A stretch of 64,000 nucleotides of DNA from Endobacterium cereale (GTDB lineage: Bacteria > Pseudomonadota > Alphaproteobacteria > Rhizobiales > Rhizobiaceae), in contig NZ_WIXI01000050.1 in the NCBI RefSeq assembly GCF_009617585.1, positions 496,001-560,000 of the forward strand. Reading direction: 5' to 3'. The notes under the pieces are model-generated. The model saw only the letters and a list, made by a program, of their open reading frames with translations. It was not told where the DNA came from and did not search any database. Below are positions 18,890 to 28,277 of the stretch, one piece after another. The position numbers were made by a program, and so were the translations under genes. Each line of letters starts with the position of its first letter. The first letter of the stretch is position 1.

Positions 18890-19906
18890 TTAATGCGTGT
18901 TCGTCACCCCCGCCTGCGCAAAGGTGGCCATGCCGGAATGGCAGGCGGCGGCGGACTTGACGATGCCGGCGGCAAGGGCAGCACCTGTGCCTTCGCCCAA
19001 CCGCATGCCCAGCGCCAGAAGCGGTGTCTTGCCGAGCTTTTCGATTGCCGCCAGATGGCCCGGTTCACCGGAGACATGGCCGATCAGGCAGTGATCGAGG
19101 GCGGAAGGATTGATCGCCTTGAGGATGGCGGCGGCGGCGGTTGCCACATAACCGTCGATCAGCACCGGGATCTTTTCCATACGGGCCGCCAGAATGGCGC
19201 CGGCCATCGCCGCCACTTCACGACCGCCAAGACGGCGCAGCACTTCCAGCGGATCGGAGAGATGATCCTTGTGGAACTCGACAGCGGTTTTGACCGCGGC
19301 GATCTTACGCTCAAGAACGTCGCCATGAGAACCGGTGCCCGGGCCGACCCATTCTTCCACAGTGCCGCCGTAAAGCGCGAGATTGATGGCGGCGGCGATC
19401 GTCGTGTTGCCGATACCCATTTCGCCGATCACCAGAAGATCGGTACCGCCTGCAATTGCCTCCATGCCGAATGCCATGGTGGCGGCGCAATCCCGTTCGG
19501 ACAGAGCCGGCTCGACGGTAATGTCGCCGGTCGGATAATCCAGCGCGAGGTCAAAAATCTTCAGGCCGAGATCATGGGTCACGCAGATCTGGTTGATGGC
19601 AGCGCCACCGGCTGCAAAATTTTCGACCATCTGCTGCGTCACAGAAGGCGGAAACGGCGTGATGCCGTGTTTGGTAACGCCGTGATTACCGGCAAAGATC
19701 GCCACCAGCGGGCGGTTGACCGCAGGTGACCGGCCCGACCATGCGGCCAGCCAGAAGGCGATCTCTTCGAGCCGCCCGAGTGAGCCCGGCGGTTTGGTCA
19801 GTTGCGCATCACGTTCGCGCGCCGCCACCAGTGCCCGTTGGTCCGGGCCCGGCAGTTCGCGCAGAAGAACGCGAAAATCGTCGAAGGGCATGCCGCTCAC
19901 GCTCAT
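18890..19906 (-). CDS. cobT: Nicotinate-nucleotide-dimethylbenzimidazole phosphoribosyltransferase
   Basis: 338 residues from the ATG at 19906, which has AAGGAATGATGAT upstream. The frame extends to 20056, but that segment overlaps the divergent cobS promoter. It makes alpha-ribazole phosphate for the lower ligand of cobalamin. Signatures: KPPGSLGRLE near residue 35, NHGV (FAGNHGVTKHG), GEMGIGNTT, and the C-terminal LGEGTG with catalytic Glu305. It is divergent from cobS, its pathway neighbour. No cobalamin riboswitch is visible in the 119-base shared space. Confidence 0.95.
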   Translation of the reverse strand: MSVSGMPFDDFRVLLRELPGPDQRALVAARERDAQLTKPPGSLGRLEEIAFWLAAWSGRSPAVNRPLVAIFAGNHGVTKHGITPFPPSVTQQMVENFAAGGAAINQICVTHDLGLKIFDLALDYPTGDITVEPALSERDCAATMAFGMEAIAGGTDLLVIGEMGIGNTTIAAAINLALYGGTVEEWVGPGTGSHGDVLERKIAAVKTAVEFHKDHLSDPLEVLRRLGGREVAAMAGAILAARMEKIPVLIDGYVATAAAAILKAINPSALDHCLIGHVSGEPGHLAAIEKLGKTPLLALGMRLGEGTGAALAAGIVKSAAACHSGMATFAQAGVTNTH

Positions 19907-20025
19907 ATCATCATTCCTTGTCTGTCTCGTCTCGCGGGAAGGCTTGTGTTTGCTTCGGGAATCCCGCTTTGTGGCCCCCTGTTTATCAGGCATGGCCGGA
20001 GGAACAACTGCCAAACGCACGTCAC

Positions 20026-20805
20026 ATGATCGGCGAATTCGTTGCGGATATCGCACGCTCCGTCGGCTTTCTCAGCCGCCTTCCTGTTCATGCGCGCTTT
20101 TTCGAAGGCCATGACGGCAGCATTTCGCGGGCTGTCCGTGCCTTTCCAGTGGCAGGCGTCGCCATCGCCCTGCCCGCTATGTGCGTATTCTGGGCCACTC
20201 TGGTTCTCGGCGCGCAGCCACTTCTCTCCGCCATCCTTGCGCTCGGCACACTTACGATCACCACCGGCGCATTGCACGAGGACGGGCTTGCCGATGCGGC
20301 AGACGGGCTTGGTGGCGGACGCGACAAGGAACACGCGCTGATCATCATGAAGGACAGCCGCACCGGCTCCTATGGCGTGGTGGCCCTCATCCTGTCTTTC
20401 GGTATCCGCGTCGCCGCGCTTGCCCAGCTTGGGACAGATCTCTCGCCCTTCGGCGCCGCCCTCGCTCTCCTTGCCACTGCTGCCGTCAGCCGCGCCCTGA
20501 TGGTCTGGCACTGGTCAATGCTGCCACCGGCCCGCACCAGCGGCGTGGCAGTCGCTGTCGGCAAGCCTGAGGACGCGGCGCGCACGATGGCGCTGGCGCT
20601 TGCGACCGCGATCGCCTTCATCGTGCTCCTGCCGAGCTACCATCTCGGCTCGATGCTGTTTGCGCTGGCTTTCGCAGTTCTGGCCGCTTTTGCCTTCACC
20701 CGCGTGGTCGATAAAAAACTCGGCGGCCATACCGGAGATACGATCGGCGCCACCCAGCAGATCACCGCAATGGCGGTTTTTACCGCCCTTGCCCTTGCAA
20801 CGTGA
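20026..20805 (+). CDS. cobS: Adenosylcobinamide-GDP ribazoletransferase (cobalamin synthase)
   Basis: 259 residues from the ATG at 20026. It is an integral membrane enzyme that joins adenosylcobinamide-GDP and alpha-ribazole in the last cobalamin step. The invariant acidic motif HEDGLADAADGLGGG lies at 84-98, followed by IMKDSRTGSYG and GGHTGDTIGATQQ near the end. About seven membrane segments are visible. Some rhizobial genomes call the gene cobV. The ribosome site is unclear: a GGAGG lies 22 bases upstream, too far for the ATG, and there is no other start in frame between them. Confidence 0.95.
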   Translation: MIGEFVADIARSVGFLSRLPVHARFFEGHDGSISRAVRAFPVAGVAIALPAMCVFWATLVLGAQPLLSAILALGTLTITTGALHEDGLADAADGLGGGRDKEHALIIMKDSRTGSYGVVALILSFGIRVAALAQLGTDLSPFGAALALLATAAVSRALMVWHWSMLPPARTSGVAVAVGKPEDAARTMALALATAIAFIVLLPSYHLGSMLFALAFAVLAAFAFTRVVDKKLGGHTGDTIGATQQITAMAVFTALALAT

Positions 20806-20814
20806 GCACCCGAT

Positions 20815-21054
20815 ATGTCGGCCATGCACGCATCGAAAATTCTCTCGCCCTGCAGCGGCGTCTGCACGATTGCTGGCGAAGACACGCCGTTTGCCGGTCA
20901 TTGCATCGGCTGCGGTCGCTCGCTGGACGAAATCGGTGATTGGCGCGATCTGGACAACGATGCGCGCGCGAAAATCATGTCCACACTGCCCGGCCGTCTG
21001 CGGCGCGCCGGCTTTGCCGTACCCAACATTCTGAAGGAGGCCATTGCACCGTGA
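20815..21054 (+). CDS. DUF1289 family small protein
   Basis: 79 residues. The family pattern is complete: SPCSGVCTI with two Cys (near 13 and 17), HCIGCGR with two more (near 30 and 33), then DEIGDW and a helical ending. Four cysteines suggest a zinc or iron-sulfur site, but no function is established. It starts 9 bases after cobS, and its stop overlaps the GTG start of the following protease gene, so cobS, this gene and the protease probably form one transcript. Confidence 0.85.
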   Translation: MSAMHASKILSPCSGVCTIAGEDTPFAGHCIGCGRSLDEIGDWRDLDNDARAKIMSTLPGRLRRAGFAVPNILKEAIAP

Positions 21055-21755
21055 ATGGATTGACTGTCGTTCTGCTCATTCTCGGCGCCGGACTGGCGCT
21101 CCTCATCTTCAACGATTCCAGCGGCCACACGATGGGCATGGACAATGATGATTTCGCTCGGATCGTCTATCTACTGCCCATCGCAGCCGTCCTGTCGGCG
21201 GGAGTGCTGGCCGGCCGCCACGGTGGCCTGGGCGAAACCGCGCGCATGATCGCCATCTGGCTTGTCATCATCATGGGCCTGATGGTCGGTTATCTCTACC
21301 GCAACGATTTCGCTTCGGTCGGCAATCGTTTGATGGCTGGACTGATGCCCGGCAGCGCCGTCGTCACCACCGCCTCCGATGGCAGTTCGGAAATTATCCT
21401 GCACCGCGCCATGGGGGGACACTTTCAGGCACGGATGGAAGTCAACGGCCGCACCGTACCCATGCTGGTCGATACCGGCGCCAGTTCGGTGGTTTTGAGT
21501 TGGGACGACGCACAGACGCTGGGGCTTGATCCGGAAAACCTCTCCTTTACGGTCACGGTATCAACCGCCAACGGTCGCGCCATGGCAGCGCCCGTTCGCC
21601 TGGATCAAATGGCCATCGGCCCGATCGTTCGCCGCGACGTGCGTGCGATGGTCGCCTCCGAGGGCAGGCTCGACGAAAGCCTGCTCGGCATGACGTTCCT
21701 GTCGACGCTGAGTTCAATGCAAATCCAGACCGACGAATTGCGATTGCGAGACTGA
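21051..21755 (+). CDS. Membrane-anchored retropepsin-like aspartic protease (TIGR02281 type)
   Basis: 234 residues from a GTG at 21051 that overlaps the previous stop (GTGA), with AAGGAGG upstream. Three hydrophobic segments fill residues 1-100. The periplasmic domain has MLVDTGASSVVLS with the catalytic Asp141 and later SLLGMTFLSTL. One such domain gives half a pepsin site, so it must dimerise as in retropepsins. Clan AA proteases of this kind are common in alphaproteobacteria, with unknown substrates. Confidence 0.85.
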   Translation: MNGLTVVLLILGAGLALLIFNDSSGHTMGMDNDDFARIVYLLPIAAVLSAGVLAGRHGGLGETARMIAIWLVIIMGLMVGYLYRNDFASVGNRLMAGLMPGSAVVTTASDGSSEIILHRAMGGHFQARMEVNGRTVPMLVDTGASSVVLSWDDAQTLGLDPENLSFTVTVSTANGRAMAAPVRLDQMAIGPIVRRDVRAMVASEGRLDESLLGMTFLSTLSSMQIQTDELRLRD

Positions 21756-21758
21756 CGG

Positions 21759-22751
21759 CTATTCGGCCGCCATCAGTTCAGCTACCGGCACGAACTCATC
21801 CGTGCGGCTGCGGAAATGGCTGGGCGGCGCTCCGATAATGCGCTTGAAGGCGCGGCTGAACGATGCCTCGGCATCATAGCCAAGCCGGTCCGCAATCACC
21901 GATACACGCGTGCCTTCCTTCAGCCACAGCCGGGCCTGATGCATGCGCACCCGCGCCACGTAACGTGCCGGCGTTTCGCCCACCACCTTGGCAAACCGTT
22001 CGGCAAAACCGGAACGTGACGCGCCCATCTGGCGGGCGAGCTCGGCCACCGACCAGTCGCGTTCCGGTTCCAGATGGATGGCCGCCAGCACGCGACCGAC
22101 ATCGGGACTGCGCACCGCCGCGATCCAGCCATTGGTCTCGCCGCAGCCATGCTCCACCCATGTGCGGATCATCGTCGCCATCAACACATCCGCCAACCGC
22201 GCCAGAATGCCACCGGCGCCGACCCGGTCCATGTCCACCTCGCGCGCCATGGCATCGAGAAGATGCGGAATGGTCGGTTCGCTGCGAGCAAGATCGGTGG
22301 TGGTCATCACGTCCGGCATCATTTGCAACAGCGGATGCAGCCGGTCGAGATTGAAGCGCAAGGAACCGTTGAAAATCTGCGTCTCGCCGGGCCTCTCCTG
22401 GCATTTCACGTCGTAAACGCCGGAGCAGATCTTTGTGCGCCCATACCGTTCGAACGGCACCGGCGGAACATCCGGATATTCGGCAACCACATGCGCATCG
22501 CCGCGCGGCACCAGCACGGCGTCCCCGGCCTTCAGTTGCAGCCAGTCACTCTGTCCTTGCAGTCGCAACACGGCGGAACCGGACTGGATGAAATGAAACC
22601 GCGCCGCTTCCTGTGCTGGAAAGGCGGTGGCCCACGGCGAGGCTGGCCGGCAACGGCCATATTCCACGCCATCAAGACGCAATCCCCGCAGCATTTCGCT
22701 CAGCGGATCGGAAGGGAGTTCAAATGGAGAATTGGACGAATGATCAAGCAT
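21759..22751 (-). CDS. AraC family regulator with cupin sensor domain
   Basis: 330 residues from the ATG at 22751. A GTG at 22787 is also possible and has the better ribosome site (AAGGA at 6 bases). The N-terminal cupin-type domain (DPLSEMLRGLRLDGVEYGRC, LKAGDAVLVPRGDAHV) senses an unknown ligand. The C-terminal AraC domain has both helix-turn-helix units: WSVAELARQMGASRSGFAERF and VSVIADRLGYDAEASFSRAFKRIIG. It is divergent from the MFS gene 73 bases away, so it probably controls that exporter. Confidence 0.9.
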   Translation of the reverse strand: MLDHSSNSPFELPSDPLSEMLRGLRLDGVEYGRCRPASPWATAFPAQEAARFHFIQSGSAVLRLQGQSDWLQLKAGDAVLVPRGDAHVVAEYPDVPPVPFERYGRTKICSGVYDVKCQERPGETQIFNGSLRFNLDRLHPLLQMMPDVMTTTDLARSEPTIPHLLDAMAREVDMDRVGAGGILARLADVLMATMIRTWVEHGCGETNGWIAAVRSPDVGRVLAAIHLEPERDWSVAELARQMGASRSGFAERFAKVVGETPARYVARVRMHQARLWLKEGTRVSVIADRLGYDAEASFSRAFKRIIGAPPSHFRSRTDEFVPVAELMAAE

Positions 22752-22824
22752 GCCGGATTTTTTAGCATGGAAACTCCAGCCGGTCACGCCTATTCCTTGA
22801 CCAACAGCAAATCAGGAGATCCCC

Positions 22825-24027
22825 ATGCTGGACCATATCCCTTCCCCGGGCGGCGACGCCCGGACGATCGAACACGCCCGCTGGGGCGCTGTCGTTTCCA
22901 TGACGCTTGGCGTCTTCGGCCTTGTCACCGCGGAGTTTCTGCCTGTCAGCCTGCTGACGCCGATTTCCAGTGACCTCAACGTCACTTCCGGCCTCGCCGG
23001 CCAGTCGATTACCATGACAGCCATCGTCGCCGCCATCGCAGGCCCAGCCGTCATTATCGGCACGCGAAAATTCGACCGCCGCTGGACCGTGCTGGCACTG
23101 ACCATGACGCTGATCATTTCCAGCCTCATTGCCGCTGCCGCCAACAGCATCCACATGCTTCTTGCCGCCCGCTTCCTGCTCGGCATCGGGCTTGGTGGCT
23201 TCTGGGCCATGTCGGCAGCACTTGCCATGCGTCTCGTGCCGCCGCATCTGATGCCACGCGCCATGGCCATCATCATGGCCGGCGTCTCACTTGCCACCGT
23301 CTGTGCCGCCCCGCTCGGCGCCTGGATCGGTGCCACGATGGGATGGCGCGCCGCATTCGGCCTTTCGGCCGGCATCGGTGGCGTCGCACTGCTCGTACAG
23401 GCCTTCACCCTGCCCGCCCTGCCGCCGAGCGGCCATGCCGGTCTTGCCACCATGGCAGCCCTTCTGCGCCGGCCGGCCATGCGTCTGGGCCTCGTCACCA
23501 TCCTTCTGGTGATTACCGGTCATTTTGCAGGCTTCACCTATATCCGCCCGTTCCTCGAACGCGTGCCGCATCTCGGTGTCGAAACAATCTCGCTGATCCT
23601 GCTCGCCTATGGCGTCGCCGGTTTCTTCGGTAACCTGCTCGGCGGTTTTGTATCGGAGCGCAGCCCGCGCCTTTCGATCACCATCTTCGCCAGCCTCATC
23701 GCCGCAGCAGCCGTCAGCATGGCGGTTGCCGGCAGCTCGGAAATCGTCGCGGCCACCGCCGTCGCCATCTGGGGCCTCGCCTTCGGCGCCATCCCGGTCA
23801 GCCTGCAGAGCTTTGTGGTGCGCGCCGGTTCGGATGAAGCCGAAAGCGCTGGAGCACTGATGCTGACCACGTTCCAGATCGCGATTTCCAGCGGCGCGGT
23901 TCTGGGCGGCATCCTCATCGAAACACAGGGACCGATCGCCGTCGTCACCTTCCTTGCCGCCGGCGCTCTTCTCGGCGCCTCGGTCATGGCCAGCCGTGGC
24001 CAGCAGCGACGCCTGTCGATGGGCTGA
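22825..24027 (+). CDS. MFS exporter, NepI-like
   Basis: 400 residues with twelve predicted membrane segments. The first segment, VTAEFLPVSLLTPISSDL, is very like the purine-ribonucleoside exporter NepI and the wider DHA1 drug-efflux family. RFLLGIGLGGFWAMSAALAMRL matches the family's second motif. Likely substrates are nucleosides or drugs, but specificity is not proven. It is divergent from the AraC regulator, and a strong terminator follows. Confidence 0.85.
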   Translation: MLDHIPSPGGDARTIEHARWGAVVSMTLGVFGLVTAEFLPVSLLTPISSDLNVTSGLAGQSITMTAIVAAIAGPAVIIGTRKFDRRWTVLALTMTLIISSLIAAAANSIHMLLAARFLLGIGLGGFWAMSAALAMRLVPPHLMPRAMAIIMAGVSLATVCAAPLGAWIGATMGWRAAFGLSAGIGGVALLVQAFTLPALPPSGHAGLATMAALLRRPAMRLGLVTILLVITGHFAGFTYIRPFLERVPHLGVETISLILLAYGVAGFFGNLLGGFVSERSPRLSITIFASLIAAAAVSMAVAGSSEIVAATAVAIWGLAFGAIPVSLQSFVVRAGSDEAESAGALMLTTFQIAISSGAVLGGILIETQGPIAVVTFLAAGALLGASVMASRGQQRRLSMG

Positions 24028-24062
24028 TCCTTTCAGACCTGTGGTCCCGACGATCCATCAAC

Positions 24063-24098
24063 AAAAATCCGGCCGACATCCCCGTCGGTCGGATTTTT
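24063..24098 (+). terminator. Rho-independent terminator after the MFS gene
   Basis: AAAATCCG-type arms pair across 24063-24098: AATCCGGCCGAC and GTCGGTCGGATT with one mismatch and a 6-base loop, then a T run. It lies 36 bases after the MFS stop. Confidence 0.88.
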
Positions 24099-24192
24099 CA
24101 TTTTCGGCTCCGGCAGCGAGCATTTTTGCCCTTGGCAATGATCAAGTCACGGCGCTACGACAGCACATCTTTCATTCTGTCCAAGCCGTCCC

Positions 24193-24903
24193 ATGCCCCC
24201 TCGCAAAATCGCTTCCCTCATCTTCACACCGATCCTTGCCGGCGCCAGCCTGCACGAACGCCTGCTTGCCGGCCTCGGCGCGCTGATCGGCATTGCCTTG
24301 ACCGGCGCTCTTGCCGGCGTGCTGATCGGCCACGGCCTCTCACCGCTTCTCGTCGCGCCGATGGGCGCGTCTGCCGTGCTGGTATTTGCAGTGCCCGCCA
24401 GCCCGCTCGCCCAGCCATGGTCCGTGATCGGCGGCAATACGCTGTCGGCCGCCGTCGGCCTGCTGGTCGCACATTTCGTGGCCGAACCGGTTCTGGCCAC
24501 CGGCATCGCCGTCTCGCTCGCCATTCTGGTGATGTCGCTCACCCGCTGCCTGCATCCGCCCGGCGGAGCAGCCGCCCTGATGGCCGTGCTTGGCGGCGGT
24601 GCCGTCGATGCCTGGGGACCGTTTTTCCCGGTCATGCCCGTTCTGCTCAATGCCGTCGTGCTCACGATGGCCGGCATCATCTTTCACCGCCTCTGCGGTC
24701 GTTCCTATCCGCACCGCCCGGCACCGGTCGTCACAGCGGCAAATATACCGGTGCCACCAGACATTCCGAATTTCGAAGAAGAGGATGTCGATGCGGCGCT
24801 CGCCCATCTCGACGAGACTTTCGACATCGACCGGGAAGACCTGATCCGCCTGATGCGGCAGGTGGAAGCCGAACACATCGCACGACGCACGGCCATCAAA
24901 TGA
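24193..24903 (+). CDS. HPP family membrane protein without CBS domains
   Basis: 236 residues. Four to five membrane segments surround the family signature RCLHPPGGAAAL (HPPGG at 121-125). HPP proteins are linked to nitrite transport in plant chloroplasts and to unknown roles in bacteria. Many bacterial members continue into two CBS domains. This one stops after about 60 polar residues (FEEEDVDAALAHLDETFDIDREDLIRLMRQVE), a shorter regulatory tail. The gene stands alone, with terminators on both sides. Confidence 0.85.
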   Translation: MPPRKIASLIFTPILAGASLHERLLAGLGALIGIALTGALAGVLIGHGLSPLLVAPMGASAVLVFAVPASPLAQPWSVIGGNTLSAAVGLLVAHFVAEPVLATGIAVSLAILVMSLTRCLHPPGGAAALMAVLGGGAVDAWGPFFPVMPVLLNAVVLTMAGIIFHRLCGRSYPHRPAPVVTAANIPVPPDIPNFEEEDVDAALAHLDETFDIDREDLIRLMRQVEAEHIARRTAIK

Positions 24904-24904
24904 C

Positions 24905-24931
24905 AAACGGCGCCCCGAGAGGCGCCGTTTT
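24905..24931. terminator. Symmetrical terminator between convergent genes
   Basis: AAACGGCGCC (24905-24914) and GGCGCCGTTT (24921-24930) are perfect complements around a 6-base loop. The A and T runs on the two sides let it stop transcription from both the HPP gene and the UPF0114 gene. Confidence 0.85.
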
Positions 24932-24956
24932 CCATTTCCGTATTGTGCCGTAGCGA

Positions 24957-25478
24957 TCAGATTTTCAGATCGTTCTTGTCGGCTTTGGCCGATGCCATGA
25001 TCTTTTCCAGCCAGCCAAGCATCACCGCCGAAACGACGAAGGCCAGATGGATGATCGTGTACCACATCAGCTTGGCATCGGTGTATTGCGCGGCGTTGAG
25101 GAAAATCTGCAGAAGATGGATGGACGAGATCGCCACAATCGACGACGCGACCTTGATCTTCAGGCTGCCGGCATCGAGTTTGCCAAGGAAAGACACGTCC
25201 GCCTCGGTCTCGTCAAAACGGCTGACGAAATTTTCGTAGCCGGAAATCATCACCATCACGATCAGGCTGGCGACAAGGGCAGCATCGATCAGGCCGAGCA
25301 TGGCGAGGATCATTTCGCCCTCACCCAGCGTGAAGACGTTTTGCGCCACCTTCCAGAACTTGGACAGGAAGGACAGCGCGTAAACCGCCAAAGCCGCAGC
25401 AAGGCCAAGGTAAAAGACGATGAGTATCCATCGGCTCGACAGAATGATCTTTTCCACGAGCAGTTCCAGCGATTTCAT
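24957..25478 (-). CDS. UPF0114 family membrane protein (YqhA-like)
   Basis: 173 residues with four membrane segments. Family features: start LLVEKIILSSRWILIVFYLGL, then MLGLIDAALVASLIVMVMISGYENFVS and a loop with LGKLDAGSLKIKVASSIVAISSIHLL. The role of UPF0114/YqhA is unknown, though weak relations to transport or energy coupling are discussed. It follows the ABC exporter genes on the same strand after 124 bases. Confidence 0.9.
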   Translation of the reverse strand: MKSLELLVEKIILSSRWILIVFYLGLAAALAVYALSFLSKFWKVAQNVFTLGEGEMILAMLGLIDAALVASLIVMVMISGYENFVSRFDETEADVSFLGKLDAGSLKIKVASSIVAISSIHLLQIFLNAAQYTDAKLMWYTIIHLAFVVSAVMLGWLEKIMASAKADKNDLKI

Positions 25479-25602
25479 TGAAGTGTAGTCTCCGAGTGTC
25501 TTGGGGTGCGGATCAGATAGTCGCTGACCACGACACCCGCAAGACGACGGAACTCCCCCGCGTCGCTAGGTCGCGATTTTCCTGACGATTGCCAGTTTTG
25601 GA

Positions 25603-26379
25603 TTAGCTGCGCAGGCGGTAGCCGGTGCGGAAAATCCAGCCGAGGATCGACAGGCAGATCACCAGGAACAGGCCGATCATGCCGAGGCTGACCACCGGAT
25701 TGACGTCGGCGATCTCGTAAAAGCTCCAGCGGAAACCGCTGACGAGATATAGAACCGGATTGAAATGGCTGACCGCCTGCCAGAACGGCGGCAGCATGTC
25801 GATCGAGTAGAAACTGCCGCCAAGGAAAGTCAGAGGCGGCACGACCAGCATCGGCACGATGTTCAGCTGTTCGAAGTTCTTGGCCCAGATGCCGATGATG
25901 AAACCGAACAGGCTGAAGGTGATCGCCGTCAGCACCAGAAACAGCGCCATCATGAACGGATGGGCGATATCGATATCGACGAAGAACGAGGCCGTTGCCA
26001 GAATGATCAGGCCGATGATTAGCCCCTTGCTGGCCGCCGCACCGACATAACCGAGCAGCACTTCCGTCATCGCCACCGGCGCCGACAGAAGCTCGTAGAT
26101 CGTGCCGGTGAATTTCGGGAAATAGATGCCGATCGAACCGTTGCTGATGCATTGCGTCAAAAGCGTCAGCATGATCAGGCCGGGCGTGATGAACGAGCCA
26201 TAAGAGACGCCACCGACTTCCTGAATACGCGAGCCGATCGCCGTGCCGAACACGATGAAATACAGCGAGGTGGTGATGACCGGCGAAATCACGCTCTGCA
26301 ACAGCGTGCGACGCATGCGGGCCATCTCGAAGAAATAGATCGACTTGACCGCTTCGAAATTGAATGTGTTGGCGCTCAT
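25603..26379 (-). CDS. ABC-2 type exporter permease, YadH-like
   Basis: 258 residues with six membrane segments of the ABC-2 type. YadH-like segments are ISPVITTSLYFIVFGTAIGSRI, YGSFITPGLIMLTLL, FTGTIYELLSAPV and PPLTFLGGSFYSI followed by PFWQAVSHFNP. Its start overlaps the stop of the ATPase gene by 4 bases (ATGA), so the two make one exporter. The E. coli YadGH pair has no firmly known substrate, and none is inferred here. Confidence 0.9.
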   Translation of the reverse strand: MSANTFNFEAVKSIYFFEMARMRRTLLQSVISPVITTSLYFIVFGTAIGSRIQEVGGVSYGSFITPGLIMLTLLTQCISNGSIGIYFPKFTGTIYELLSAPVAMTEVLLGYVGAAASKGLIIGLIILATASFFVDIDIAHPFMMALFLVLTAITFSLFGFIIGIWAKNFEQLNIVPMLVVPPLTFLGGSFYSIDMLPPFWQAVSHFNPVLYLVSGFRWSFYEIADVNPVVSLGMIGLFLVICLSILGWIFRTGYRLRS

Positions 26380-27359
26380 GCCCGCTCTCCGATCAGCTTT
26401 ACAAATATGTCCTCGAGCGAACTCTGGTGAGTGGAAATATCGCCGATAGGCACATCGGCGGCAGACAGCGCTTTCATCAGCGCCGCGATCCGGCTTCCCT
26501 GGCCGTTGCCATGCGTCTCGTCCGACGCGTAATCATGCACAAGCGCATTGCCATCATCGACCAGCTTGAGATCGAAACTTTCAAGCCCCGGCGGCACCGC
26601 CTCCAGCGGATGCGTCAACTCCAGTCGCAACTGTTTTGCGCCGAGCTTCTTCATCAGCGTGGTCTTGTCCTCGATCAGCAGCAGCTCACCGGCATTGATG
26701 ACACCGACACGATCCGCGATCTCCTCAGCCTCCTCGATATAATGGGTGGTGAGGATGATGGTGACGCCCGTGGCGCGCAGTTTTTCCACCACCTGCCACA
26801 TGTCGCGCCGCAGCGTCACGTCGACACCGGCGGTCGGCTCGTCGAGGAAGAGGATACGCGGTTCATGGGCCAATGCCTTGGCGATCAGCACGCGCCTTTT
26901 CATGCCGCCGGAAAGCTCACGCAGCATGTTGTCGCGCTTCTCCCACAGCGACAGGTCTTTCAAAATCTGTTCTATCAGCGCCGGGTTCTTGCCCTTGCCA
27001 TGCAGGCCCCGCGAAAAGGTCACCGTGTTGATCACCGTTTCGAACTGGTCAGTGGTCAGTTCCTGCGGCACCAGCCCGATCATCGAGCGGGTGGCGCGAA
27101 AATCGCGCACCACGTCATGGCCGCCCACCGTCACCTGCCCGCCCGAAGGATTGACGAGCCCGCAGACGATCGAGATCATCGTCGTCTTGCCGGCGCCGTT
27201 CGGCCCCAGAAGCGCAAGGATCTCGCCTTCGCGGATATCGAGATCGACGCCTTTCAGCGCCTTGAACCCGTTACCGTAGACTTTTGTCAGGTTGCGGATG
27301 GAAACGACGGGAGGTTTGCCGGAATTCGGCTGGATTGGCGACATCTGAATGGGCGACAT
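26376..27359 (-). CDS. ABC exporter ATP-binding protein, YadG-like
   Basis: 327 residues from the ATG at 27359. A second ATG at 27344 repeats the first five codons (MSPIQMSPIQ), a 15-base duplication that leaves the start ambiguous. Walker A GPNGAGKTT is near residue 55, the signature is LSGGMKRR and Walker B ILFLDEPTAGVD. The long C-terminal extension (TTLMKKLGAKQLRLEL to HQSSLEDIFVKL) is typical of drug and polysaccharide ABC-2 ATPases. It pairs with the permease just downstream. Confidence 0.92.
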   Translation of the reverse strand: MSPIQMSPIQPNSGKPPVVSIRNLTKVYGNGFKALKGVDLDIREGEILALLGPNGAGKTTMISIVCGLVNPSGGQVTVGGHDVVRDFRATRSMIGLVPQELTTDQFETVINTVTFSRGLHGKGKNPALIEQILKDLSLWEKRDNMLRELSGGMKRRVLIAKALAHEPRILFLDEPTAGVDVTLRRDMWQVVEKLRATGVTIILTTHYIEEAEEIADRVGVINAGELLLIEDKTTLMKKLGAKQLRLELTHPLEAVPPGLESFDLKLVDDGNALVHDYASDETHGNGQGSRIAALMKALSAADVPIGDISTHQSSLEDIFVKLIGERA

Positions 27360-27455
27360 GGGGAGACTTCTGGCTGGAATGCTGTGGCGCCGGATATAAG
27401 TGTCAAACCACCGAAAAAACATCCCCCGTCAGCAGTTTCCCGTTTTCAGGGACAA

Positions 27456-28277
27456 TCAGCTGAATACGCCGACAAAAAACTGGATCGACACGCAGACGAG
27501 GAACACGCCAAAGGCCCGCTCCAGCGCCTGCCGGCTCATCGCATGCGCCGCTCTCGCGCCATAAGGCGCCATGATCAAGGTGATCGGAATGATCAGCACC
27601 ACGGCGATCCAGTTGACGTAACCGGTCGAAAGCGGCGGCAGGCCGGGCGCGCCCCATCCGCCGATGACATAGCCCACCAGACCCGGCAGCGAGATCAGCA
27701 CGCCCATGCCGGAAGACGTCGCCACCGCCTGATGGATGGAGCGGCCGTAAAGCGTCATGAACGTGTTGTTGACGACACCGCCGCCGACACCCATCAGGCC
27801 GGAAAGAATGCCAAAGCTGGTGCCGACCAGAAACCGCGCCGGATTTTTTGGCAGCTCATCACCCAGCCGCCAGCTGGCCCGATTAAAAATCATCCGTCCT
27901 GCCAGAATGAGGGCGATGACGGCAAAGATCAGCCGCAGCGTCACGCTCGACGCTCTGGCGGCAACGAAAGCGGCAATCAGCGTGCCGAGCGGCACGGCGA
28001 TCACCCAGCCCTTCAACAGTTCCATGTCGACCGCGCCGCGCGCCCGGTGCGCCATGAAGGAGCGGATCGAGGTCGGCACGATGATGGCAAGCGAGGTGCC
28101 TAGCGAAAGCTGCATGCGCACCTCTTCCGGCACGCCCAGCAATCCAAAGACATGAAAGAAGATCGGCACGAGAATGGCACCGCCACCGATACCGAACATG
28201 CCGGCGAGCAAACCGGACAGGACACCGCTCACCGCCAGCACGGCCGCGAAGAAAAGAATTTCCGTCAGTTCGGGCAT
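27456..28277 (-). CDS. TauE/SafE (TSUP) family permease
   Basis: 273 residues with about eight membrane segments. The two family halves each have a glycine-rich loop: LLAGMFGIGGGAILVP near residue 25 and ILSGLMGVGGGVVNNTFM near residue 155. TSUP proteins move sulfite, sulfoacetate or related small anions. The ssu operon of this window could supply sulfite, but it lies 17 kb away, so the link is only suggestive. It lies upstream of the ABC exporter on the same strand. Confidence 0.88.
   Translation of the reverse strand: MPELTEILFFAAVLAVSGVLSGLLAGMFGIGGGAILVPIFFHVFGLLGVPEEVRMQLSLGTSLAIIVPTSIRSFMAHRARGAVDMELLKGWVIAVPLGTLIAAFVAARASSVTLRLIFAVIALILAGRMIFNRASWRLGDELPKNPARFLVGTSFGILSGLMGVGGGVVNNTFMTLYGRSIHQAVATSSGMGVLISLPGLVGYVIGGWGAPGLPPLSTGYVNWIAVVLIIPITLIMAPYGARAAHAMSRQALERAFGVFLVCVSIQFFVGVFS

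Noticed and set aside
19907..20025. Possible cobalamin riboswitch between cobT and cobS
   Set aside because: The gap is only 119 bases and no B12-box-like sequence (GCCACTG type) or its partner stems were seen. The same applies to the nrdJ leader.
26364..28103. 579-residue plus-strand open frame
   Set aside because: It is antisense to the ABC exporter ATPase and the TSUP gene, both strongly supported. Its sequence is His-, Arg- and Gln-rich without a recognisable fold.
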